A DNA stretch of 64,000 nucleotides from Enterobacteriaceae bacterium 89 (GCA_014156375.1 RQJH01000005.1:310001-374000), one strand, 5' to 3'; counted from the first letter of the stretch, positions 28,101 to 35,854 are shown. The notes: a model not told the origin generated them from the letters alone. Numbers and translations: made by a program.

Positions 28101-28723
28101 GTTACGAGGCGCTTAAACTTTGGCAGCAGCAGCGTTTTGACATCATTATCACCGATTGCAATATGCCCGGGCTAAGCGGTTATCAGCTGACGCAGATTAT
28201 CCGTGAGTCGGAAGAGGAGCAGGAACGAGCACCCGCATGGATCATTGGCTTTACGGCCAGCGCGACGCATGAAGTGATGAATCTTTGTCTGGAGGCTGGC
28301 ATGAACAGCTCGCTGTTTAAACCTTGCAGCCTGGCGAGCCTGGCTGAGGCGCTGCGCGGTGAGGGCGTTCAGAGCGAGAAAAACTCGTTTCAGGACGTAT
28401 TGGATAAGCCTTTAGAAGAAACACTGCTGCGACTGCTGATAAGCACCCTTGAGGATGACCTGAATCGTCTCCGGCAGTTGCATCTGCCGAAGCAACGCAG
28501 AGAGATAGCGGATTTGGCCCACAGGCTGGTAGGCAGCTTACGTATTGCCCGGCAACCTGAACTGGCGGAAGCCTGCCTGCAAATGGAAGCGCAGTGCCGT
28601 GACCAGGATAATTCCCCGGAGCAACTGATCCCTGCGCTTAATGATTTACTGGAAAACCTGGAGCACTATTTGCAGCAGTTACACAAGCTGCCAACGCTGG
28701 ATTTGATGACGACGGAACCGTGA
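25139..28723 (+). CDS. BvgS/EvgS-type hybrid sensor histidine kinase
   Basis: 1194 aa, against about 1197 for EvgS. Order: signal peptide, two periplasmic Venus-flytrap domains (about 45-265 and 285-510), one transmembrane helix (about 527-549), PAS (about 565-690), HisKA with His719 in SHEIRTPMNA, HATPase with N837 and G boxes DSGIGI and GTGLGL, receiver with Asp1006 (IITDCNMPG), and Hpt with His1128 (LAHRLVGSL). All phosphorelay residues are intact. The stop is only 9 nt from the convergent regulator's stop. The signal sensed is unknown; BvgS responds to sulfate/nicotinate/temperature and EvgS to mild acid. Confidence 0.95.
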   Translation: MKKFLLALALLLLVPSVWAEEYQLLPRVSVHDLPPLSLSVSERSWIAHKKEMRMGILRYDSPPYGMLNLRHEYEGMSADYAWLVAHQLGLPVRVSQFDSPEAASAALASGDIDFIPSVNVIRDDSRLVFSVPYASEKPVLVVDSNDKQPLPPDMDKVRVAMVREYRSLTELKRYCPKAKFQFYDNYQDALSAVSFGHARAYVGNSYSVSHNLLNNLRVANYSPFPAKDIGFALSRRDPQLLALFNLALSKIPQEERVDIMRQWQPGLVSLDQSQTSPEFSEDEKRWMKAHSTINVIIFSRGNAAPVAFLDENGMLRGMVGDLLAIAALKTGLHFSFSTVKTTSEMLLMVKSGEADMLASLTPSPERMMTLLFTRPYLRNAFALVVNSHRSDIQALPDLRGKTLAIIKNNWLEAWARQNNVRILQVENQHQLLSSVVRGQADAAVGILLMADYQINTHFLGKLKIVTTMGEQPAWLSFGVGKSEPILRDILDKVLLSIPPVEMENMANRWRPNDLVVVDNAWLRQRPVVITSAFFVLLLVVSLIIWALLLRREIRRKALLRRQLNDQLAQLRTLVTSMPFPVSLRDREGRLTYCNQRYLIETGVSWEDALGKTMVELPGLRHPDQAAFYHRQVLEVIATGNAIMEDRRYELWDNPNSSIGITVFQWMQPYHDSDGNVAGIIGGWLDISEREALFEELREAKRRAEDSNRAKSVFLSTMSHEIRTPMNAIIGMLDMALKKGQRGEHDLKALEVASESAESLVGLIGDILDLSRIEGGQLDYHPEPVCLGRLIDNLMKVFQGLAIDKNITLSHHLPATGLPRVIADPLRIKQVLSNLLSNAIKFTDRGGVTLTLQQTQTNETGKVGFQIEVQDSGIGIDAAQQAALFHPFGQAENRRSGTGLGLYISRNICEDMGGMLTLTSEKGVGTRVCATLTLPAVGDEVNVEAYVESEETPLPTLNVLVVDDNAANRMLLSRQLNWLGQQAVLAADGYEALKLWQQQRFDIIITDCNMPGLSGYQLTQIIRESEEEQERAPAWIIGFTASATHEVMNLCLEAGMNSSLFKPCSLASLAEALRGEGVQSEKNSFQDVLDKPLEETLLRLLISTLEDDLNRLRQLHLPKQRREIADLAHRLVGSLRIARQPELAEACLQMEAQCRDQDNSPEQLIPALNDLLENLEHYLQQLHKLPTLDLMTTEP

Positions 28724-28732
28724 TGCCCGGTG

Positions 28733-29335
28733 TCAGAAACCATAGTCTTTAGCAAAATTGATCACCTCCTGAAGCGCGTTGGTTTGCATTTTCATCATCA
28801 GGCTGCGCTTGTAAGTGCTGATCGTTTTGCAGCTTAAGTGCATCTCGGCGGCAATCTCGTTATTGGATTTTCCTGCCCCCAGAGCTCGCAGAATTTGCAG
28901 CTCACGACGGGTCAGTTGGCGCAGCAGGCGTAAATCCTTCTCGCCGCGATGGATTGCTGCCGTCGGCAACTGCGTCCCGTTCGCAAGGACTTCAAGGGTA
29001 TCCAGCAGAGTCTGGCACTCGCTGCGACGGCGGCTAAGCTGACCTTTAATAACCACATTTTCGCCGCTCAATAGTGTGCGGGCGCTGCGGCTGTCGCTCA
29101 AAATAAGGCAAGGTAATTCCCGATCGCAGTGTCGGCTGTGCCCCAGCCTGTCGAGAACAGAGGTCGGGATGGTAATCGGATCCAGAATAACCATCTGTGG
29201 ACTCAGCGTGTGCGCGGCGTGCAGCAACGCTTCGGGGGAGGAGGTGGCTAACAGGATCTCATAATGCTGTGCACTGAGCAGATGCGTTAGTCCCTCACGC
29301 ACCAGTGGGTAGCTGTCATAAATAATCACTTTCAT
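28733..29335 (-). CDS. LuxR-type response regulator with partly degenerate receiver
   Basis: 200 aa. Receiver keeps Asp7, phospho-site Asp52 (MVILDP), Ser80 and Lys97, but the second acid of the usual pair is Ser8 (VIIYDSYP), so metal binding may be weak. The HTH (LTRRELQILRALGAGKSNNE, CKTISTYKRSLMMKMQ) closely resembles that of the BvgA-like protein 3.6 kb away, suggesting overlapping DNA targets. It follows the kinase-less flytrap gene by 22 nt with GGAGAAC before its ATG, so the two form one operon. Confidence 0.88.
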   Translation of the reverse strand: MKVIIYDSYPLVREGLTHLLSAQHYEILLATSSPEALLHAAHTLSPQMVILDPITIPTSVLDRLGHSRHCDRELPCLILSDSRSARTLLSGENVVIKGQLSRRRSECQTLLDTLEVLANGTQLPTAAIHRGEKDLRLLRQLTRRELQILRALGAGKSNNEIAAEMHLSCKTISTYKRSLMMKMQTNALQEVINFAKDYGF

Positions 29336-29357
29336 CGTTATTGTTCTCCAGGGGGTA

Positions 29358-30335
29358 TCAGAGGAATGCGCTACGGCAGGACAGCACCATGACCCCAGCC
29401 ATCATGAGTAAAGTGCTCAGTCCGAGTAGTATCAGTCGCCACGTTGTACTGCGATGCTGATGAGGTAACGGCGAAGACAACGGGGTTAGCCAGTGGTTGG
29501 TAAGCACCAGAAGCTGCTGGGGGGGCGTCTTTTGTAAAGCCTGATTCAGGATGGTTAACGCCACTGAAGAGTTGCTCGCCGCGCTAAAACTAGCAATCAG
29601 AGGGGGCACCGGCAGCGGCAGAGCTGAACAGAGTCTGTTTTCCCCTTTGTGGAGCAAAGCGTATTCGGCGGCGAACTGGCTGATGATGATGCCCCGCACT
29701 TTGCCTGCTTTTAACCACCCGATGGCCTGTCGCAAATCCCCGGCTTGTTCAATTTGCAGCGTAGGGAGCCACGTATCCAGCCAAGGAAGAAGCGTGCTGC
29801 GACCCAGCACTGCGATCCTCTCCCCGGTAAGCTCATGCAGGTTTGCAGGACGTCCGTTTCCACGGAGCATCAGCAATACCACCGGGGATGTGAGCCAGGG
29901 CAGGCTGAGTGGGGGCTGGGGATATTCAGCTGCCTGCTCATGGGGAATGGTTAGCGTGTCAGACATAATGGCCGCCGGATGTTGGGCCTTCAGCTTCCTC
30001 AGTTCGTCATCATTATGGGCTATCAGATACCTGAACTTCAGACCGTAGCGCTGGCTGAAAAGGGTCAGGATGGCGACGGCCAGACCGTCCGGTTCTCCGT
30101 ATTGATTAATAAAGGCGAAAGGGGCGCGGCGGGCATCCAGTATCACATTGATTTGAGTGTGATACTTTAGCCAGTCTCGCTGAAGGGGGGATAGCATCAG
30201 TGAAGAATTTTCCCGCTCCTGGACGCTGACTGGGGACCTTTGACCCGCCTGGTTATCGCTTTGCCCGACAGACTGCTCAAGTGGAAAAGCGAGCAGCATC
30301 AATATGGTGGTAGTGAATATGGAAAGAAGTTTCAT
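29358..30335 (-). CDS. Membrane-anchored Venus-flytrap sensor lacking a kinase
   Basis: 325 aa. Signal-like N-terminus, then one solute-binding-protein-3 type domain (about 50-275) with the BvgS-like opening LSPLQRDWLKYHTQINVILD and PFAFINQYGEPDGLAVAILT, then a single transmembrane helix (about 295-320) and almost no cytoplasmic tail. In layout it equals the membrane-proximal periplasmic domain plus anchor of BvgS without PAS, kinase or receiver. The stop is genuine in the sequence and no kinase remnant follows, since the next gene is a regulator. It may modulate the intact BvgS-like kinase or a partner; function unknown. Confidence 0.82.
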   Translation of the reverse strand: MKLLSIFTTTILMLLAFPLEQSVGQSDNQAGQRSPVSVQERENSSLMLSPLQRDWLKYHTQINVILDARRAPFAFINQYGEPDGLAVAILTLFSQRYGLKFRYLIAHNDDELRKLKAQHPAAIMSDTLTIPHEQAAEYPQPPLSLPWLTSPVVLLMLRGNGRPANLHELTGERIAVLGRSTLLPWLDTWLPTLQIEQAGDLRQAIGWLKAGKVRGIIISQFAAEYALLHKGENRLCSALPLPVPPLIASFSAASNSSVALTILNQALQKTPPQQLLVLTNHWLTPLSSPLPHQHRSTTWRLILLGLSTLLMMAGVMVLSCRSAFL

Positions 30336-30454
30336 TAGCTACGCGCCAGTTCCCTTCAGCAACGCCAGAATATTTTCCGATGATGCCTGAGTGACGCTGA
30401 AAAATAGCCAGGACCGGTCCCGGTTTTGCCTGTAACCCGTAACGTAAGCAGATA

Positions 30455-30470
30455 CTGACAGCGGGATAAG
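30455..30470 (+). promoter_or_regulatory. CTGACA-N6-TAAG motif in the divergent regulator gap
   Basis: CTGACA-GCGGGA-TAAG matches the left and central part of the motif before the DUF1120 genes. It lies 66 nt before the RcsB-like gene, in the 201-nt gap shared with the divergent flytrap gene. Confidence 0.35.
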
Positions 30471-30536
30471 TGAAGGCTGATTAAGAATTATCTTGCCGGT
30501 AAGTAAGTTGAGCGCTGCTGAAGATGGAGAACAATC

Positions 30537-31223
30537 ATGCAAACTCGTGCTCAACCTGACTTTTCGGTGGTTCTGCTGGATGACCACCCGATGATCCGCT
30601 ACTCCTTTGAAGTCGCAGCTAATAAGCGCCATGATGTGGCCTGCGTGGCTAGTTTTTCTCATAGCCGCGAACTGATGTATTGGCTGAGTTTCCACCATGC
30701 GGATGTGCTGGTACTGGACTATATGCTGGCAGATGGCGATCTGGATGGTCTGTCGCTGATACGCCAGCTTCGTGCTCGTTATCCCGCCCTTAATATTCTG
30801 TTGTGTTCCTCGATGGAAAGCGTTGCTGTGATCCGCTCAGCACTCTTACTGGGGGTGAAAGGCTACATCAATAAACGTGTGGAAATGGCTGCGCTGTTCG
30901 ATGCCATTCGTGTGCTCGCCACCAACAAATTGTGGATCCCGGAGAATATTTCGATTGCGTTATCGCAGCTGCCAGAGCGTAAACGCCAGAATAGGTATCC
31001 AGGCAACCCGGAGATTGAGAGGGGTGATATTGGCGGGGTGCTGACGAGCCGGGAAAGCGAAGTACTTCGCTTTTTTCTCAACGGTATGACGGTAATGGAA
31101 ATCGCTGAAAAGCTTAAACGCAGCCGTAAAACGGTGAGTTCGCATAAAAGGGCAGGGATGAGAAAACTGGGCATTCGCTCCGATCCTGAGCTTTTCAGGA
31201 ATCAGACCCGTCTGTTTAAGTGA
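30537..31223 (+). CDS. RcsB-like response regulator
   Basis: 228 aa. Receiver with Asp15/Asp16, phospho-site Asp61 (VLVLDYMLADGD) and Lys in GYINKR, followed by a LuxR HTH (LTSRESEVLRFFLNGMTVME, RSRKTVSSHKRAGMRKLGI). The insertion after the phospho-site and the SSHK helix are like RcsB. GGAG precedes ATG 30537. It is divergent from the flytrap/regulator operon and ends just before the tRNA-Phe terminator. The cognate kinase is not evident; the BvgS-like Hpt domain is a candidate. Confidence 0.9.
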   Translation: MQTRAQPDFSVVLLDDHPMIRYSFEVAANKRHDVACVASFSHSRELMYWLSFHHADVLVLDYMLADGDLDGLSLIRQLRARYPALNILLCSSMESVAVIRSALLLGVKGYINKRVEMAALFDAIRVLATNKLWIPENISIALSQLPERKRQNRYPGNPEIERGDIGGVLTSRESEVLRFFLNGMTVMEIAEKLKRSRKTVSSHKRAGMRKLGIRSDPELFRNQTRLFK

Positions 31224-31241
31224 GTGGGGTGTATAAAAGCA

Positions 31242-31266
31242 AAAACCCAGCCATAGACTGGGTTTT
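31242..31266. terminator. Bidirectional terminator between the RcsB-like gene and tRNA-Phe
   Basis: AAAACCCAG-CCATAGA-CTGGGTTTT gives a U-tract on both strands. It can end both the regulator transcript and the convergent tRNA transcript. Confidence 0.9.
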
Positions 31267-31275
31267 CTGAATAAG

Positions 31276-31351
31276 TGGTGCCCGGACTCGGAATCGAACC
31301 AAGGACACGGGGATTTTCAATCCCCTGCTCTACCGACTGAGCTATCCGGGC
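31276..31351 (-). tRNA. pheV: tRNA-Phe (anticodon GAA), pheV position
   Basis: 76 nt including encoded CCA. Reading the minus strand gives GCCCGGATAGCTCAGTCGGT at the 5' end, anticodon arm GGGGATTGAAAATCCCC with GAA, T-arm GGTTCGATTCC and GGGCACCA. As I recall it, this equals E. coli tRNA-Phe. Position next to yqgA-speC identifies it as pheV. This tRNA is a frequent island integration site; here the accessory block lies on its 3' side but no integrase or second copy of the tRNA 3' end was noticed. Confidence 0.97.
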
Positions 31352-31361
31352 AACGGGGCGC

Positions 31362-31390
31362 ATTAAACTAGATTCGGCTGTTCTCGTCAA
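31362..31390 (-). promoter_or_regulatory. tRNA-Phe promoter
   Basis: On the minus strand, TTGACG (31390-31385), a 17-nt spacer and TTTAAT (31367-31362), followed by the GC-rich discriminator GCGCCCC just before the tRNA. This is the layout of a stringently controlled stable-RNA promoter. Confidence 0.8.
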
Positions 31391-31435
31391 CGAAATTTGT
31401 CTGTTTCACTACAGACTGCGCAAAGTCTGCGCATT

Positions 31436-32149
31436 TCAGGCAAAAAACTGCGTCCAGGCTGCGGAAAGTGGCATTGCCAGCACCAGCGCAGGCAGCATAT
31501 TGACCACCGCAAACATTTTAATCCCGCAAATCCTGAGACCGGTTGCCAGCAGCAGCAGGCCGCCGACGGCGGTAAAATCAGCCATCATTGCCGGCGTGGT
31601 CATCGGCAGGATCATCGCGGCACAGGCTGCCAGGGCTAACTGAATCAACAACATCGGGATACTAATCGCTGCCACCGCGATGCCGAGGGTACAGGCAAAA
31701 ATGGTGGCGGTGAAGAAATCGAGAAAAGCTTTGGCGATCAAAATGCTCGGGTCGCCGGTCATCCCTTCGCGCATCGCCCCGAAAATCCCCGTGCCGCTGG
31801 CGCAGAACAACACAATGATCGCCACAAAGCTCTGAATGTAACCATCGTGCCCGCCAGGGCGGTTAGGTTTGCTGCGGGACATCAGCTTCTGGGCGCTGGC
31901 GACGGCACCGTTAATACCTTTCTCCAGCAGGCAAATCTCGCCGATAAGCGCACCTATCAGCGTTGCCAGAACCATCACTGGCAGGTTGGCGCATTTCATC
32001 ACCAGCAGAATACCAATGCCCATCGAAGCCAGACCAAAGATAGAGGTCATGGACACGCGGATACGTTCAGGCAGGCGCTGGCTAAGTAATGCTCCCAGCA
32101 CGCCACCCAACAGCACGGCTCCCGCGTTAATAAAAGGTCCAATTACCAT
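31436..32149 (-). CDS. yqgA: YqgA family (DUF554) inner-membrane protein
   Basis: 237 aa, seven or so hydrophobic helices with the Gly/Ala-rich MVIGPFINAGAVLLGGVLGA start typical of DUF554. Function unknown. AGGAGGACAGG directly precedes ATG 32149. Divergent from speC over 192 nt, as in E. coli. Confidence 0.93.
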   Translation of the reverse strand: MVIGPFINAGAVLLGGVLGALLSQRLPERIRVSMTSIFGLASMGIGILLVMKCANLPVMVLATLIGALIGEICLLEKGINGAVASAQKLMSRSKPNRPGGHDGYIQSFVAIIVLFCASGTGIFGAMREGMTGDPSILIAKAFLDFFTATIFACTLGIAVAAISIPMLLIQLALAACAAMILPMTTPAMMADFTAVGGLLLLATGLRICGIKMFAVVNMLPALVLAMPLSAAWTQFFA

Positions 32150-32341
32150 CCTGTCCTCCTGGAATTTATTCAGAGCCAAAGCATGATTATGACGTAAAAC
32201 ACCGTCAGTCTGCTTGATGTTAACCAGGGGATATGCTTTTACTGATGCCCGGCGGCTGCACGTTGCACCGCCGGATAATTTATGGGCACGCGAGTTACCG
32301 CGGCCAGGCCTTTTACTCTCCCGATTTGGGTATTCGCGCTT

Positions 32342-34480
32342 ATGAAATCTTTGCACATTGCCGCAAGCCTTGAGCTGGCTTCCCGTCTGTCCACTCATCG
32401 TCGCATTGTGACGCTGGACAGCACCGATTTTACCGATGTGGCGGCGGTGGTGATCACCCCGGCAGACAGCCGTAGCGGTATTCTTTCCCTGCTGAAACGC
32501 ACCGGTTTTCATCTGCCGGTGTTTCTGTTTTCTGATGAGGCTGTTGATGCGCCAGAGGGCGTGGATGCGGTGATTAGCGGCACCGTTCAGCAGTGGCTGG
32601 AGCTGGAAGCAGCGGCATCACGCTACGAAGAAAATCTGCTGCCGCCTTTTTTCGACACGCTGACGCAGTACGTCGAAATGGGCAACAGCACCTTTGCCTG
32701 TCCGGGCCATCAGCACGGTGAGTTTTTCAAAAAACATCCTGCGGGGCGGCAGTTTTTTGATTTCTTCGGCGAAAACATTTTTCGTGCGGATATGTGCAAT
32801 GCCGACGTTAAGCTTGGCGATCTGCTGATCCACGAAGGGGCGGCCAAGCGTGCGCAGAAGTTTGCTGCGAAGGTCTTCAACGCGGATAAAACCTGGTTTG
32901 TGCTGAACGGCACCTCGGCGGCGAATAAAGTGGTGACGAATGCGCTGCTGACGCGCGGTGACCTGGTGCTGTTCGACCGCAACAACCATAAGTCGAACCA
33001 CCACGGTGCGCTGTTCCAGGCGGGAGCCACGCCAGTATATCTGGAAGCGGCACGTAACCCGTTTGGTTTTATCGGCGGCATTGATGCGCACTGCTTTGAT
33101 GATGGGTATCTGCGTGAATTGATCCGTGAAGTTGCGCCGGATCGGGCTGATGAGGCTCGTCCGTTCCGCCTGGCGGTGATCCAACTCGGCACCTACGACG
33201 GCACGATCTACAACGCCCGTCAGGTTATCGACAAGATTGGTCATCTTTGCGATTACATTCTGTTTGATTCCGCGTGGGTCGGCTATGAGCAGTTTATCCC
33301 GATGATGGCCGACTGCTCGCCGCTGCTGCTCGATCTGAACGAAAACGATCCGGGGATATTTGTCACTCAGTCGGTCCACAAGCAGCAGGCCGGGTTCTCG
33401 CAGACGTCGCAGATCCACAAGAAAGACGATCATATTCGCGGCCAGGCTCGTTTTTGCCCGTATAAGCGCCTGAACAACGCCTACATGCTGCACGCTTCAA
33501 CCAGCCCGTTCTATCCGCTGTTTGCCGCACTCGACGTTAACGCCAAAATCCATGAAGGGGAGAGCGGACGCCGCCTGTGGGCAGACTGCGTGGCGGTGGG
33601 CATTGAGGCGCGTAAGGCAATTATCGCCAATTGTAAGATGATAAGGCCGTTTGTTCCGCCAGTGGTGGCGGGGCGTCCGTGGCAGGATCATGCTACGGAA
33701 ACTATCGCCCGCGAGCTGCGCTTCTTCAGCTTCGGCCCAGGCGAAAGCTGGCACGGCTTTGAAGGCTACGCGCAGGATCAGTATTTCGTCGACCCGTGCA
33801 AGCTGCTGCTGACCACACCGGGTATTGACGCCGATACCGGCGAATACACGGAGTTTGGCGTTCCGGCCACCATTCTGGCGCACTATCTGCGCGAAAACGG
33901 CATCGTGCCGGAGAAGTGCGACCTCAACTCGATTTTGTTCCTGCTGACGCCTGCGGAGAGCACGGAGAAACTCGCTCGGCTGGTGGCGATGCTGGGCCAG
34001 TTTGAGCAGCATATTGAAGACGACACGCCGCTGGCTGACGTCTTGCCGACTATCTGTGAGAAATACCCGGTTCGCTATCGTGACTACACGCTGCGCCAGC
34101 TGTGCCAGGAAATGCACGATTTATATGTCAGCTTTGACGTTAAGGATCTGCAAAAAGAGATGTTCCGCAAAGCCAGCCTGCCTGCGGTGGTGATGAATCC
34201 CCAGGATGCCAACATCGAGTTCATTCGCGGTAACGTCGAGCTGATACGGCTGAGTGAAGCCGAAGGTCGAATCGCCGCCGAAGGAGCGCTACCCTATCCG
34301 CCGGGCGTTTTGTGTGTGGTACCGGGCGAAATCTGGGGCGGGGCGGTGCAGCGTTATTTCCTCGCGCTGGAAGAGGGCGTCAACCTGCTGCCTGGCTTCT
34401 CGCCGGAGCTACAGGGCGTGTACAGCGAAAAGGACGCGGACGGGATTAAGCGGTTGTACGGGTACGTGTTGAAAGCTTGA
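32342..34480 (+). CDS. speC: Constitutive ornithine decarboxylase
   Basis: 712 aa (E. coli SpeC 711). PLP enzyme converting ornithine to putrescine. N-terminal wing domain, then the fold-type I core with the PLP-binding Lys347 in QSVHKQQ and the SNHHGAL segment, and the conserved PYPPGVLCVVPGE near the end. ATG 32342 gives the E. coli N-terminus MKS.HIAAS; upstream in-frame starts are not supported. Supplies putrescine in parallel to SpeA/SpeB. Confidence 0.97.
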   Translation: MKSLHIAASLELASRLSTHRRIVTLDSTDFTDVAAVVITPADSRSGILSLLKRTGFHLPVFLFSDEAVDAPEGVDAVISGTVQQWLELEAAASRYEENLLPPFFDTLTQYVEMGNSTFACPGHQHGEFFKKHPAGRQFFDFFGENIFRADMCNADVKLGDLLIHEGAAKRAQKFAAKVFNADKTWFVLNGTSAANKVVTNALLTRGDLVLFDRNNHKSNHHGALFQAGATPVYLEAARNPFGFIGGIDAHCFDDGYLRELIREVAPDRADEARPFRLAVIQLGTYDGTIYNARQVIDKIGHLCDYILFDSAWVGYEQFIPMMADCSPLLLDLNENDPGIFVTQSVHKQQAGFSQTSQIHKKDDHIRGQARFCPYKRLNNAYMLHASTSPFYPLFAALDVNAKIHEGESGRRLWADCVAVGIEARKAIIANCKMIRPFVPPVVAGRPWQDHATETIARELRFFSFGPGESWHGFEGYAQDQYFVDPCKLLLTTPGIDADTGEYTEFGVPATILAHYLRENGIVPEKCDLNSILFLLTPAESTEKLARLVAMLGQFEQHIEDDTPLADVLPTICEKYPVRYRDYTLRQLCQEMHDLYVSFDVKDLQKEMFRKASLPAVVMNPQDANIEFIRGNVELIRLSEAEGRIAAEGALPYPPGVLCVVPGEIWGGAVQRYFLALEEGVNLLPGFSPELQGVYSEKDADGIKRLYGYVLKA

Positions 34481-34487
34481 TAAAGCA

Positions 34488-34580
34488 AACTGCCCGGTGG
34501 CGCAGGCTTACCGGACCTACAAAATCAGAGCGTTATGATGAAGTCGTAGGCCCGGTAAGCGAAAGCGCCACCGGGCAGTT
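34488..34580. repeat. REP/BIME element between speC and nupG
   Basis: 16-bp perfect arms AACTGCCCGGTGGCGC (34488-34503) and GCGCCACCGGGCAGTT (34565-34580) enclose further REP-like halves (GGCTTACCGG and CCGGTAAGC). TTTTTA follows the right arm, so it also can terminate speC transcription; nupG ends convergently 14 nt later. Confidence 0.9.
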
Positions 34581-34594
34581 TTTATACAGGAGGA

Positions 34595-35854
34595 TTAGTG
34601 AGCCACGCTCTGCTGAGCGCCAGCAGGGGTGCGAACATGCTTGTATTTGAACAGCGCAACGAAGGCGAACGCCAGTACCAGAGAGTAGGCGGCGAAAATC
34701 AGCCACACGCTCTTCCAGTCGGTGATGTCGTTGACGGTAAACATCTCCACCACTTTCCCGCTGACGATGCCGCCGAGGATACAGCCGAAGCCGTTGGTCA
34801 TCATCAGGAACATACCCTGCGCACTGGCGCGAATTTCAGGCTTCACTTCTTTTTCCACAAACACCGAACCAGAGATGTTGAAGAAGTCGAACGCACAGCC
34901 GTAGACGATCATCGACAGCACCAGCAGTACGGTACCGAATGCTGACGGGTCACCGTAGGCGAACAGCCCAAAGCGCAGCATCCACGCGAAGATACTAATC
35001 AGCATCACGTTCTTAATGCCGTAGCGGCTCAGGAAGAACGGGATAGTCAGGATGAACAGGGTTTCAGAAATCTGAGAAATCGACATCATCACCGACGCGT
35101 GCTGCACGATAAAGCTGCTGGCGAACAGCGGATCTTTATCGAAGCTGTGCAGGAAGGTGTTGCCGAACATGTTGGTAATTTGCAGCTCGGCGCCCAGCAT
35201 CATCGAGAAGATGAAGAAGATCGCCATGCGCTTGTTTTTAAACAGTGCGAACGCGTCCAGGCCCAGCATGCTGCTCCAGCTCTGTTTTGCCTGCTGGTTA
35301 GACACCGGGATGTGCGGCAGGGTCAGAGTAAACAGCGCCAGCACCAAAGAGAGCGTAGCCCCGATATACAGCTGCATATGGCTCAGTTCGAAACCGGCGA
35401 AGCTGACGGCCCACATCGCCACGATAAAACCGATGGTGCCCCAGATACGAATCGGTGGGAAATCGGTCACGATATCCATACCTTCGGATTTCAGGCGATA
35501 GTAAGAGATGGTGTTGATAAGCCCCAGCGTTGGCATATAGGCCAGCGAGTTAAGCAGGATCACCATAAACATCGCGCCCGGCGTCGTGACTTCCGCCGCC
35601 ATAAACAGCGTACCGGCACCCACCAGGTGGCACAGGGCGTAGACCCATTTGGCACTAATCCACTTATCAGCGACGATCCCTAGCAGGGTCGGCATAAAGA
35701 CGGCGGCAATCCCCAGAGAGCTGTAAACGGCGCCGATAGAGGCCCCGTCAAACTTCAGGGTGACAAACATATAAGAGCCTAGCGTCGTCAGCCAGCTCCC
35801 CCAAAGGCAGAACTGCAGGAACGACAAGATTTTAAGCTGCAGCTTCATGTTCAT
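34595..35854 (-). CDS. nupG: Nucleoside:proton symporter
   Basis: 419 aa (E. coli NupG 418). Twelve transmembrane helices of the MFS nucleoside:H+ symporter family; MNMKLQLKILSFLQFCLWGS start and FDFFNISGSVFVEKEV are diagnostic. ATG 35854 chosen to match E. coli. The 230-nt upstream region to mltC's terminator is AT-rich; CRP/CytR/DeoR control is known in E. coli but I could not mark clear operators. Confidence 0.96.
   Translation of the reverse strand: MNMKLQLKILSFLQFCLWGSWLTTLGSYMFVTLKFDGASIGAVYSSLGIAAVFMPTLLGIVADKWISAKWVYALCHLVGAGTLFMAAEVTTPGAMFMVILLNSLAYMPTLGLINTISYYRLKSEGMDIVTDFPPIRIWGTIGFIVAMWAVSFAGFELSHMQLYIGATLSLVLALFTLTLPHIPVSNQQAKQSWSSMLGLDAFALFKNKRMAIFFIFSMMLGAELQITNMFGNTFLHSFDKDPLFASSFIVQHASVMMSISQISETLFILTIPFFLSRYGIKNVMLISIFAWMLRFGLFAYGDPSAFGTVLLVLSMIVYGCAFDFFNISGSVFVEKEVKPEIRASAQGMFLMMTNGFGCILGGIVSGKVVEMFTVNDITDWKSVWLIFAAYSLVLAFAFVALFKYKHVRTPAGAQQSVAH

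Noticed and set aside
31276..31351. Attachment site duplication of an integrated island
   Set aside because: No second copy of the tRNA-Phe 3' end and no integrase were noticed in the window.
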